Shown here: positions 1 through 7,562 of the stretch, piece by piece
Numbering within the stretch: the first letter of the stretch is position 1
How the letters are laid out: the number at the start of each line of letters is the position of its first letter
NCBI GenBank assembly: GCA_020161065.1
Contig: JAIUPH010000017.1
Location: forward strand, 124,001-188,000
DNA length: 64,000 bases
Direction of reading: 5' to 3'
From: Pseudomonadota bacterium
GTDB lineage: Bacteria; Pseudomonadota; Gammaproteobacteria; Burkholderiales; Burkholderiaceae_C
Made by a program: the position numbers and the translations under genes
Notes under the pieces: model-generated
The model's database searches: none
What the model was told of the DNA's origin: nothing
Seen by the model: the letters and a program-made list of their open reading frames with translations, nothing else

Positions 1-2
1 TG

Positions 3-2531
3 GCCATCGCGCTGGCGCTGGCCGGGCACCAACTGGTGCTGCTCGACGGCCCGGCCGGCATCGGCAAGACGCGGCTGGCGCTGGAAGCGCTGGCCGCGCG
101 CGGCGGCGCGCTGCTGCTGCGCTGCCGGCCCGAGGACGCCGCCGTGCCCTACGCCAGCGCGCTGCGCGGCCTGCAGGCGCTGCGCGAGGCCGCGCCCGAC
201 GTGGCGTTGCCGCCGCGGCTGCGCCGCGAGCTGGGCTTTCTGCTGCCGGGCGCGCCGGCCGCCGCCGCATCGGCGCCCGACGCCCCCGGCGCGCTGCGCC
301 TGCGCCGCGCCTACCACGAGGCGCTGGTGCTGCTGGCCGCCGACAACTTCGGCGCCGTCGTCATCGACGACTGGCAATGGGCCGACGAGCCCAGCCAGGC
401 GCTGTGGGACGGCCCCGACGACGCCGCCGCGCCGGCGCTGCCCACGGTCGTCGTGCACCGCTCGGGCGAGCTGCCGCCGGCCGCGCTGCAACGCCGCCGC
501 CGCTGGCTGGACGGCGGCCGCGCCGTCGCCGTGCGGGTGCCGCCGCTGGCCGACGCCGAACTGCAGGCGCTGGCCGCCGGCCTCGGCCACGCCGGCGCCG
601 AGGCGGCCGAGGCCATGCGCCGCAGCGCCGGCCATCCGCTGTTCCTGATCGAGATCCTGCGCCAGGGCGGCAGCGCCGGCGCCGGCCTGCCGGCCACCGT
701 GCAAGACCTGCTGCTGGCGCGCGCCCGCGCGCTGGGCCCCGCCGTACGCCGCGTGCTGGAAGCTGCCAGCCTGGCCGGCGGCGATGCGCTGCAGCCGCGT
801 GCGCTGGCCGCGGCCGCCGGCGTGGCCGAGCTGGCGGCGGCGCAGGCGCTGGACCACGCCGCCGTCGCCGGGCTGCTGGTGGCCGGGCAGGATCACTCGG
901 CCGACGACTACCGCTTCGCGCACGACCTCGTCGCCCAGGCCATTGCCGACGGCCTGTCGCCGCTGCGCCGCCAGGCGCTGCACGCGCAGTTGGCGCAAGG
1001 GTTGATCGAGGCCGCGGCCGAGCCGGCGCGCATCGCCGCCCACCTGGACGCCGCCGGCCGCGGCGACGCCGCCGCGCCCTGGCGCTTGCGCGCCGCCGAG
1101 GTGGCCTTCGAACGCCAGGCCTGGCCCGAGGCCGTGGCCGCCTGCGAGGCCGTGTGCAGCGCCGCCCGCGACCCCGCGCTGCGGCTGGCGGCGCAGTTGC
1201 TGGCCGCGCGTACCTGGCGGCGCCGCGCCGACCCCGCGGCCGCCGAGGCGCTGCTGCAAACGGCGTTGGCCGACGCCGTGCGCGCCGGCCCCGGCGCGGT
1301 GATCGACCTCGCGCTGGAGCGCGTGGACCTGCTCAACGCCAGCGGCCACGCCGAGGCCGCGCTGGCCGAGCTGCAGCGCCTGGAGGCCGACCCCGCGCTC
1401 GGCGCCGCGCAGCGCCGCCGCGTGCTGCAGGAGCAGGCCAGCGCGCTGGCGCTGCTGGGCCGGCACGGCGAATCGCTGCCGCGGCTGCGCCGGCTGCTGG
1501 CCGAGGTGCCCGCCTCGGCGCCGCACGAGCGCCGTCACCTGCTGAACCTGCTGTCGCGCAACGCCTACTGGGCCGGCCGGCTGGACGAGGCGCAACAGCT
1601 CGTCGAAGAGATGCTGGCCGTCGGCCGCGCGCTGGGCGACCGCGTGTCCGAGGCCAGCGCGCTGTTCCGCCTGGGCGCGCTGGCGCGCGAGCAGGGCCGC
1701 GGCGACGAGGCCGCCGCCTGGCTGCAGGCGTCGGTCGAGCGCTCGCGCCAGGAAGACCACGTCGAGCTGCTGCGCTCGGCGCTGGCCACGCTGGCCAGCA
1801 TCCACCTCGACCGGCTGCAGCTCGACCAGGCCGAGGCGCTGATCGTCGAAGCCGAGCGCGCCGCGCCGGGCTGGGACTCGGCCGCCCTCGAAGACGTGTT
1901 CGACGAGCGCCGCTACCGCCTGCACCTGCTGCGCGGCGAGCTCGACGCCGCCTGGGTCGTCACGCGGCGCAGCCTGGCGCGCAACGCCGGGCACGACCAC
2001 CTGCATTCCGAGCTGGGCACGCTGCTGCAGACGGTGGAGCTGGCGCTGGCCGGCGGCGACGCGGCGCTGGCGCGCCGCCAGTGGGACGCCGCGGCCGAGC
2101 TGCACCGGCGCGGCGGCGGCGCCGAATCGCTGCACGGCGCCGAGCTGGACGTGCAGGCCGTGCAGGTGCTGCGCGCCGAAGGCCGCGCCGCCGAGGCGTT
2201 GGCGCGCGCCGAAGCCTGGGCTGCGCAGCCGCAGACGCGCCGCGTGCGCGAGCAGGCGCTGCTGCTGATGGCCGCCGCCGGCGCCGCGCTGGACCTCGGC
2301 CGCGTGGGCGCCGCCACGCCGTGGCTGCAGCAGGCCCTGGCGCTGCCGGGGCTGGACCGCCAGCTCGAAGGCGCCCTGCTCGCGCTGCGCCTGCAGCACG
2401 CCCGCGCCGGCGGCGAGCCCTGGGCGCCGGCGCGGGCCGCCGCCGAGGCCTGGCTGGCGCGGCCGCCGCTGCCGGCGCTGGAAGCGCGCTCGCTGCGGCG
2501 GGCGCTGCAAGACGCCGAGATGAAGCGTTAG
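3..2531 (+). CDS. P-loop ATPase with C-terminal helical repeats (5'-truncated by window edge)
   Basis: The reading frame is open from the first complete codon of the window, so the real start lies upstream; a GTG at 36 is only an internal codon. The visible 842 residues begin at a Walker A motif (GPAGIGKTRLAL) and have a Walker B-like VVIDDWQWAD about 100 residues later. This is the STAND/AAA_16 arrangement seen in MalT- and AfsR/SARP-type signal ATPases. The rest is an Ala/Leu/Arg/Glu-rich array of paired helices that looks TPR-like. No C-terminal LuxR helix-turn-helix is present (the protein ends LQDAEMKR), so any DNA-binding or BTAD domain would have to be in the missing N-terminus. Its stop overlaps the convergent glcF stop by four bases. 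Family placement is fairly secure; the ligand and targets are unknown. Confidence 0.7.
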   Translation, partial: AIALALAGHQLVLLDGPAGIGKTRLALEALAARGGALLLRCRPEDAAVPYASALRGLQALREAAPDVALPPRLRRELGFLLPGAPAAAASAPDAPGALRLRRAYHEALVLLAADNFGAVVIDDWQWADEPSQALWDGPDDAAAPALPTVVVHRSGELPPAALQRRRRWLDGGRAVAVRVPPLADAELQALAAGLGHAGAEAAEAMRRSAGHPLFLIEILRQGGSAGAGLPATVQDLLLARARALGPAVRRVLEAASLAGGDALQPRALAAAAGVAELAAAQALDHAAVAGLLVAGQDHSADDYRFAHDLVAQAIADGLSPLRRQALHAQLAQGLIEAAAEPARIAAHLDAAGRGDAAAPWRLRAAEVAFERQAWPEAVAACEAVCSAARDPALRLAAQLLAARTWRRRADPAAAEALLQTALADAVRAGPGAVIDLALERVDLLNASGHAEAALAELQRLEADPALGAAQRRRVLQEQASALALLGRHGESLPRLRRLLAEVPASAPHERRHLLNLLSRNAYWAGRLDEAQQLVEEMLAVGRALGDRVSEASALFRLGALAREQGRGDEAAAWLQASVERSRQEDHVELLRSALATLASIHLDRLQLDQAEALIVEAERAAPGWDSAALEDVFDERRYRLHLLRGELDAAWVVTRRSLARNAGHDHLHSELGTLLQTVELALAGGDAALARRQWDAAAELHRRGGGAESLHGAELDVQAVQVLRAEGRAAEALARAEAWAAQPQTRRVREQALLLMAAAGAALDLGRVGAATPWLQQALALPGLDRQLEGALLALRLQHARAGGEPWAPARAAAEAWLARPPLPALEARSLRRALQDAEMKR

Positions 2532-3778
2532 GCCAGCGCCTCGTCCAGCACTTCCACCCAGTGCCGCACCGGCGTGTTGGTGCCGCCTTGCAGGTGCTGG
2601 ATGCAGCCGATGTTGGCCGAGACGATGGCCTGCGCCTGCAGCGGCGCCAGCTGTTCGAGCTTGCGGTCGCGCAGCCGGTGCGCCAGCTCGGGCTGCAGCA
2701 CGCTGTAGGTGCCGGCGCTGCCGCAGCACAGGTGGTCGTCGGCCACGGCCAGCCGCACCTCGAAGCCCAGCTCGCCCAGGCAGCGCTCGACGTCGCCGCG
2801 CAACTGCTGGCCGTGCTGCAGCGTGCACGGCGGGTGGAAGGCCAGCCGCGTGGCGGCGCGCTGCTTGCGCAGCTTGGGCTTGAGCGGCGCCACCAGCGCC
2901 GGCAGCAGTTCGCTCAGATCCTTCGTTAGCGCGCTGACGCGGCGCGCCTTCTCGGCGTAGTCGGGGTCGTGGCGCAGCGCGTGGCCGTAGTCCTTGACGG
3001 TGACGCCGCAGCCGCTGGCGTTCATCACGATGGCTTCCACCGTGCCTTCGCTGGTGAGGCCGTCGACCAGCGGCCACCAGGCGTCGATGTTGCGCCGCAT
3101 GTCGGCCAGGCCGCCTTCGGCGTCGCCCAGGTGGCTGCGGATGGCGCCGCAGCAGCCGGCGTCGTCGGCCACCAGGGTCTGGATGCCGGCGGCGTCCAGC
3201 ACGCGCGCGGTGGCGCTGTTGATGCCCGGCATCATCGCCGGCTGCACGCAGCCCAGCAGCAGCAGCACCTTGCGCGGGTGGCTGCGCGTGGGCCAGAAGC
3301 GGGCGCGCGCGCCGGCGCTGCCGGCGGGCACCTTGTCTTTCAGCAGCGCCGGCAGCAGCGGGCGCACGGCGCGGCCCAACGCCATCGCCGGGCCGAACAG
3401 CGGCGAGGTCAGCCCGGCCTTCAGCGCCCAGCGCTTGGCGCGCTCGGCGGCCGGGCGCTGCACCTTGCGCTCCACCACCTGGCGGCCGATGTCCACCAGG
3501 TGGCCGTACTGCACGCCGCTGGGGCAGGTGCTTTCGCAGTTGCGGCAGGTCAGGCAGCGGTCGAGGTGGAGCTGGGTGTCGCGCGTGACCGGCGCGCCTT
3601 CGAGCATCTCCTTGATCAGGTAGATGCGGCCGCGCGGGCCGTCGAGCTCGTCGCCCAGCAGCTGGTAGGTGGGGCAGGTCGCGGTGCAGAAGCCGCAGTG
3701 CACGCATTTGCGCACGATGGCCGCGGCCTCCTGGCCTTCGGGCGTGCCCTGGAACTCCGGCGCGAGATCGATCCGCAT
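2528..3778 (-). CDS. glcF: Glycolate oxidase iron-sulfur subunit GlcF
   Basis: This 416-residue subunit passes electrons from the GlcD/GlcE flavin centres towards the respiratory chain. Two ferredoxin-like 4Fe-4S motifs are intact: CVHCGFCTATCP (C25, C28, C31, C35) and CLTCRNCESTCP (C75, C78, C81, C85). Two CCG domains follow, seen as DAGCCGAIRSH and DDHLCCGSAGTY, each with an upstream Cys (LLGCVQP, HPPCTL). Length and domain order are normal for GlcF. It is the last glc gene on this strand and lies about 1.4 kb from glcE, separated by a toxin-antitoxin-like pair and a methyltransferase. The start ATG is unambiguous. Confidence 0.95.
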   Translation of the reverse strand: MRIDLAPEFQGTPEGQEAAAIVRKCVHCGFCTATCPTYQLLGDELDGPRGRIYLIKEMLEGAPVTRDTQLHLDRCLTCRNCESTCPSGVQYGHLVDIGRQVVERKVQRPAAERAKRWALKAGLTSPLFGPAMALGRAVRPLLPALLKDKVPAGSAGARARFWPTRSHPRKVLLLLGCVQPAMMPGINSATARVLDAAGIQTLVADDAGCCGAIRSHLGDAEGGLADMRRNIDAWWPLVDGLTSEGTVEAIVMNASGCGVTVKDYGHALRHDPDYAEKARRVSALTKDLSELLPALVAPLKPKLRKQRAATRLAFHPPCTLQHGQQLRGDVERCLGELGFEVRLAVADDHLCCGSAGTYSVLQPELAHRLRDRKLEQLAPLQAQAIVSANIGCIQHLQGGTNTPVRHWVEVLDEALA

Positions 3779-3838
3779 GGTGCCTTCAGGATAGCCGCAA
3801 GGCCGCCGGCGGCCGCCGAGGCGCCGCGCTCGCGCCGT

Positions 3839-4528
3839 TCAGCGCACGGTCCACGACGCGGCCCAGTAGTGCGTCCACTCGGTCCAGGCGAAATCGGCGG
3901 CGCGGCCGCCGAGCAGCGCGCGCGTTTCGTCGGACGTTGGAAAGTTCTTCAGCACCTCGTGCGTGCTGCCGTCGTCGAGGGTGCGCGTCTGGTAGCCGTT
4001 GCCTTGCTCGTCGCGGCGCGCCACGGGCGTGCTGCTGCCGGCCACGTAGCGGTTGTCCAGCACCACCACGCGCGCGCCGGGCGCCAGCCGCGCGTGCAGC
4101 GCGTCGACCCAGGCCGACAGCCGCTGCAGCGGCACGTGGCTCCACCAGCAGCCGGCGAAGGCGGCGTCGAAGCGGCGCGCCCCCAGTTGCGTGAAGCGGT
4201 AGGCATCGACGACCTCGAAGGCCACCTTGCCCGCCGGCAGCTGCTTGGCGCGGGCGACGGCCATCGTCTCGGGGTTGAGGTCGGTGGCCAGCCAGCTCAA
4301 GGCGTCGCGCGCGCCATGCGGCGTCCACCAGCCGGTGCCGCAGGCGACCTCCAGCACGCGGCGGCCGGCGAAGGGCTCGCGGATCCAGGCCTCCATCGCC
4401 CGCAAGTCGGCCTGGCGCTCGGGCTTGTGGTACACGCGCTCGTAGTAGGCGGCGCGGCGCTTGTAGTAGTCGGGCAGGTCCTGCGCAGGAGCGGGCGCCG
4501 AAGGGTCTGGTGGCCGATTGGGGTCCAT
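3839..4528 (-). CDS. Class I SAM-dependent methyltransferase
   Basis: A 229-residue protein with the SAM-binding glycine loop VLEVACGTGWWTP at about residues 59-71. An acidic strand end (LATDLNPE) and motif II/III-like segments (FEVVDAYRF, ARVVVLDNRYV) follow. The N-terminus (DYYKRRAAYYERVYHKP) resembles small-molecule methyltransferases of the Methyltransf_11/25 type. The substrate cannot be told from sequence. It sits between the DUF5615 gene and glcF on the same strand, 60 bases before glcF, so it may be co-transcribed with the glycolate genes, though no functional link is known. Confidence 0.85.
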   Translation of the reverse strand: MDPNRPPDPSAPAPAQDLPDYYKRRAAYYERVYHKPERQADLRAMEAWIREPFAGRRVLEVACGTGWWTPHGARDALSWLATDLNPETMAVARAKQLPAGKVAFEVVDAYRFTQLGARRFDAAFAGCWWSHVPLQRLSAWVDALHARLAPGARVVVLDNRYVAGSSTPVARRDEQGNGYQTRTLDDGSTHEVLKNFPTSDETRALLGGRAADFAWTEWTHYWAASWTVR

Positions 4529-4573
4529 GGCCGCACTGTAGCGGCAGCCGTGGCAGCGCGATGGACGCGTGGG

Positions 4574-4939
4574 TCAGCCGGTTGGAAGCGCGCGCCGGCG
4601 CAGCGAGCGGCCGGTGACGACGACGAGGTGGCCTTGCACCCATTCGGCGCGCGACAGCAGCGCCTGCACGGCTTGAGCCGGCCAGTCCGGCGCGAAGTTG
4701 CCTTGTCGCAGATAGACGATGGCCGGCGGCGGCGGTGCACGGCGCGCGAACACCAGCTCGCCGTAGTCGCGGTCGAAGGTCAACACCCAGCGTCCGGTCT
4801 GTGCCGCGTGGCGCAGCACGACCAGGTCGCTGGCAGCGGCCATCAAATCGCCCACCGATTCCACGTCATGCCCGGCCGCGCGCAGCGCCAGCAGCGAAGG
4901 CCGCAGCCAGTTTTCGTTGGCCAGCAGCCTGACCGTCAT
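4574..4939 (-). CDS. DUF5615 PIN-like protein, probable toxin of a type II pair
   Basis: A 121-residue protein opening with LLANENWLRPSLLALRAAGHDV and continuing to TFDRDYGELVF. This is the layout of DUF5615 PIN-like proteins: an acidic/Asn motif near the N-terminus and a D-x-D-[FY]-G-E-L motif in the middle. The ATG overlaps the TGA of the upstream DUF433 gene by four bases (ATGA), the coupling expected of an antitoxin-toxin pair. Family members are thought to be RNases (VapC45-like in mycobacteria). RNase activity here is inference: the first acidic position reads ANEN rather than the more usual xDEN, a variant found in part of the family. Confidence 0.8.
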   Translation of the reverse strand: MTVRLLANENWLRPSLLALRAAGHDVESVGDLMAAASDLVVLRHAAQTGRWVLTFDRDYGELVFARRAPPPPAIVYLRQGNFAPDWPAQAVQALLSRAEWVQGHLVVVTGRSLRRRALPTG

Positions 4940-5175
4940 GCCGCTTCGCGGTCGAGCAGCGCGTACGACTCTTCGCGCAGCTTCTCGGCCGCGAAGCCCA
5001 GCGCCGCGAGTATGTCGTCGCGGCCGAGCTGCGGGTACGACGCCAGCACCATCTCATGCGTCCAGCCCTGGGCCAGCCAGCCCAGGATCAACTCCACCGA
5101 CAAGCGCGTGCCCTTGACGCAGGGTTTGCCGACCAGGATGTCGGGGTTGCTCACGATGCGATCGCGCCAGTCCAT
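4936..5175 (-). CDS. DUF433 protein, probable antitoxin
   Basis: A 79-residue protein, MDWRDRIVSNPDILVGKP followed by CVKGTRLSVELILGWLAQG, the core signature of DUF433 (a VapB45-like antitoxin with a small helix-turn-helix). An in-frame GTG at 5190 would add five residues, but the family usually begins right at this MDxRxRI segment, so the ATG at 5175 is preferred. It lies 46 bases downstream of glcE and overlaps the DUF5615 gene by four bases. Such pairs are normally autoregulated; no clear operator is visible in the short gap before it, so it may be read from the glc transcript. Confidence 0.82.
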   Translation of the reverse strand: MDWRDRIVSNPDILVGKPCVKGTRLSVELILGWLAQGWTHEMVLASYPQLGRDDILAALGFAAEKLREESYALLDREAA

Positions 5176-5221
5176 GTTCAGCCGCTCCACGTCAGGTGAG
5201 CGCAGTATGCGCCGAAGCCGC

Positions 5222-6319
5222 TCACAACCAGGGATACAGCCTCCCCCGGTTGAAGATCGCTTCCGGATCGAACGCCGCCTTCAGCCGCCGGTGGATGGCC
5301 TCCAGCGCCGGCGGCAGCGGGGCGAAGACGGCGCCGGTGCGGTCGCCGCCGCGGAACTGCACGGCGTGGCCGCCGGCCGCGGCCGCCGCTTCGCGCAGCG
5401 GCGCGGCCGCGGCGCTGGTGCAGATCCAGCGCTGCGCGCCGCCCCACTCGATGAGCTGCTCGCCCGACAGCGCCAGCGGCGGCGCCGTCTGCGGCAGCGA
5501 CAGCCGCCACAGCGTGGCGCCGCCGGCCACGGCGCGGTGGGCGCCGATGAAGAACTCGTCGTGGTGGTCGCGCAGGCCCTGCCAGAAGGCGGCGGCCAGT
5601 TGCGGCTCGACCGGCTCGCCGCCCAGCGCAGCGCAGGCCGAGGCCACCGCGGCGCGCGCGCCCGACAGGCGCAGCACCAGCATGCCGTCCCACCAGGCGC
5701 TGGCCGACAGCGGCAGCGGCTGGCCGCCCCACTGGTTGAGCTTCATCAGCGCGGCGGCCTGGTCGAGCTCGAAGCGCAGCGTGGCGGTGGCCACCGGCCG
5801 CGGCAGCACCTTCAGGCTGACCTCGCAGATCACGCCCAGCGCGCCCAGCGAGCCGGCGAGCAGCCGCGACACGTCGTAGCCGGCCACGTTCTTCATCACG
5901 TGGCCGCCGAAGCTCAAGACCTCGGCGCGGCCGTTGAGCAGCGTGGCGCCCAGCACGTAGTCGCGCACGCCGCCGGTGCTGGCGCGCGCCGGGCCGGCCA
6001 GGCCGGCGGCGACCATGCCGCCGACGGTGCCGCCGGGGCCCAGGCGCGGCGGCTCGAAAGGCAGGCACTGGCCGTGCTCGGCCAGCGCCGCCTCCAGCTC
6101 GGCCAGCGGCGTGCCGGCGCGGGCGCACACCACCAGCTCGCTGGGCTCGTAGTGGCTGATGCCGCGCAAGGGCGTGACGTCCAGCGGCTGCCCCTGCGGC
6201 ACGCCGCCGTAGAAGCTCTTGCTGCCGCCGCCGCGGATGTCCAGCGGCGCTAAGGCGTCGCGCGCGGTCTGCACCTGGTCGATCAGGCGGGCGAGGGCGG
6301 GGTCGATCGAGGCTTGCAT
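5222..6319 (-). CDS. glcE: Glycolate oxidase FAD-binding subunit GlcE
   Basis: About 365 residues with a PCMH-type FAD domain, seen in DIRGGGSKSFYGG, a central PRLGPGGTVGGMVAAGLAGP loop and GGHVMKNVAGYDVSRL. The C-terminus ends with the family's FNRGRLYPWL motif. GlcE pairs with GlcD in the membrane-associated oxidase that turns glycolate into glyoxylate. A GTG two codons upstream (6325) is a possible alternative start. It follows fic by 40 bases on the same strand and is followed by the DUF433/DUF5615 pair, so the glc genes are not contiguous. Confidence 0.93.
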   Translation of the reverse strand: MQASIDPALARLIDQVQTARDALAPLDIRGGGSKSFYGGVPQGQPLDVTPLRGISHYEPSELVVCARAGTPLAELEAALAEHGQCLPFEPPRLGPGGTVGGMVAAGLAGPARASTGGVRDYVLGATLLNGRAEVLSFGGHVMKNVAGYDVSRLLAGSLGALGVICEVSLKVLPRPVATATLRFELDQAAALMKLNQWGGQPLPLSASAWWDGMLVLRLSGARAAVASACAALGGEPVEPQLAAAFWQGLRDHHDEFFIGAHRAVAGGATLWRLSLPQTAPPLALSGEQLIEWGGAQRWICTSAAAAPLREAAAAAGGHAVQFRGGDRTGAVFAPLPPALEAIHRRLKAAFDPEAIFNRGRLYPWL

Positions 6320-6359
6320 CAGCACCGATCATCCGCCAAGCGCGGCGGTCGAGCATGCT

Positions 6360-7469
6360 TCACGACGCGCCCTCCACCATTTCCGCGCGGGTCAGGATCG
6401 CGTTCAGCGCCTGGTTGACGTAGTAGTTGGAGCGTCCCACCTTCACCTTCTGCACGAAGCCTCCGGCGGTCAGCGCATCGAGATATTTGGTGGCCGTGAG
6501 TCGCGAGACCTCGAGGTCGCGCTCGACGAACTCGATCTTCGTGTACGGGTGCATGAACAGGTTGTTGATCAGGTCCTGGCTGTAGAAGCGGTAGCTCGCG
6601 CGGATGCGGTGCTTGACGTCCAGCAGCGCGGTCTTGATGTCGGTGACGGTGGTGATCGTCTGTGCGGCGGTCTGCGCCACCGCGTCCAGCAGGTACAGCA
6701 CCCAAGCCTGCCAGGCGCCCGGCGCGTCGGCCTGCTCGCGCACCGCCTGCAGCAGACGGTAGTAGGCCGGCTTGCGGCGCACGATGGCGCGGCTCAGGTA
6801 CAGCACGGGCGCGTCCAGCAAGCCCTTGTTCACCAGGTACAGCACGTTGACGATGCGGCCGGTGCGGCCATTGCCGTCGTAGAAGGGGTGGATGCTCTCG
6901 AACTGGTGGTGCGCGATCGCCATCTTGATCAGCGGGTCGGCATCGAAAGCCGCGTCGTCGTTGATGAAGCGCTCCAGGTCGCGCATCAGTTCGACGATGG
7001 CTGCCGGTGCCTGCGGCGGCGTATAGACGACACGGCCGGCGCCATCCTTCAATGCGGTGCCCGGCAGCTTGCGAAAGCCGGCACGGTTGCGTTCCAGCGC
7101 GGCCTGAATCTTGACCAAGTGGTTGGCGGTGAGCAGGCCGTGGCGCTGCACGAGGTCGAAGCCCACGCGCAGCGCCTGGACGTAGTGCCGTACTTCCTTG
7201 GCCGCCGGCGAGATGAGCAGCTCTGGTTCAAGGGAGGCGCGGAACAGCTCGTCGTGGGAGGTGACGATGTTCTCGATCGCCGAGCTGTCTTTGGCTTCCT
7301 GCAGGCCCAGGGTGTTGATCAGGATGTCCTGATTGGGCATGCCGGCCGCCAGGCCCTTCAGTTCGGCCAGCTTGCGCCCGGCCAAGGTCGTGGCCTTGAG
7401 GATGGCGGAGGTCTCGAAGTCGGCTGGCCGGAGGCGGGCCAAGGGCTTGAGCGGCGGCAGATCGGACAT
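6360..7469 (-). CDS. fic: Fic-family AMP/NMP transferase with N-terminal inhibitory motif and C-terminal winged helix
   Basis: A 369-residue protein with the canonical Fic motif HPFYDGNGRTGR at residues 194-205, whose His is the catalytic base of AMP transfer. An [ST]xxxE[GN] inhibitory motif (S62, E66, N67 in DSSAIENI) precedes it, so this is a self-inhibited class II Fic of the Shewanella SoFic type. The C-terminus (IEFVERDLEVSRLTATKYLD, then a wing GRSNYYV) looks like a winged helix-turn-helix. An almost perfect inverted repeat lies about 41 bases upstream, suggesting autoregulation. The gene separates glcD from glcE. The target protein is unknown. Confidence 0.93.
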   Translation of the reverse strand: MSDLPPLKPLARLRPADFETSAILKATTLAGRKLAELKGLAAGMPNQDILINTLGLQEAKDSSAIENIVTSHDELFRASLEPELLISPAAKEVRHYVQALRVGFDLVQRHGLLTANHLVKIQAALERNRAGFRKLPGTALKDGAGRVVYTPPQAPAAIVELMRDLERFINDDAAFDADPLIKMAIAHHQFESIHPFYDGNGRTGRIVNVLYLVNKGLLDAPVLYLSRAIVRRKPAYYRLLQAVREQADAPGAWQAWVLYLLDAVAQTAAQTITTVTDIKTALLDVKHRIRASYRFYSQDLINNLFMHPYTKIEFVERDLEVSRLTATKYLDALTAGGFVQKVKVGRSNYYVNQALNAILTRAEMVEGAS

Positions 7470-7509
7470 GCGAAAGATCTAGCGATTTGCGATGCATGTT
7501 CGCATGACG

Positions 7510-7537
7510 TGTATAGAAACGCCAGATTTTCTATACA
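7510..7537. promoter_or_regulatory. AT-rich inverted repeat between glcD and fic (candidate fic operator)
   Basis: Two perfect 10-base arms, TGTATAGAAA and TTTCTATACA, are separated by eight bases (CGCCAGAT). With one mismatch the symmetry extends to 13 bases per arm. It is the most AT-rich stretch in the surrounding kilobases and lies 41-68 bases upstream of the fic ATG. Its arms contain TATA-like hexamers that could double as a -10 box. The position and the winged helix in Fic suggest an autoregulatory site, which is inference. Confidence 0.6.
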
Positions 7538-7562
7538 TGTCGCAGCCCGGCGACCGCGGACT

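Noticed and set aside
377-2929. Long Arg/Gly/Ala-rich reading frame overlapping the ATPase gene
   Set aside because: It is a frame shadow of the high-GC ATPase gene, with low-complexity RRRGA composition and no domain motif.
2969-6253. Plus-strand frame of over 1000 codons across glcF, the methyltransferase, the toxin pair and glcE
   Set aside because: It lies antisense to well-supported genes; the His/Ala/Gly-rich composition is the antisense signature of GC-rich genes.
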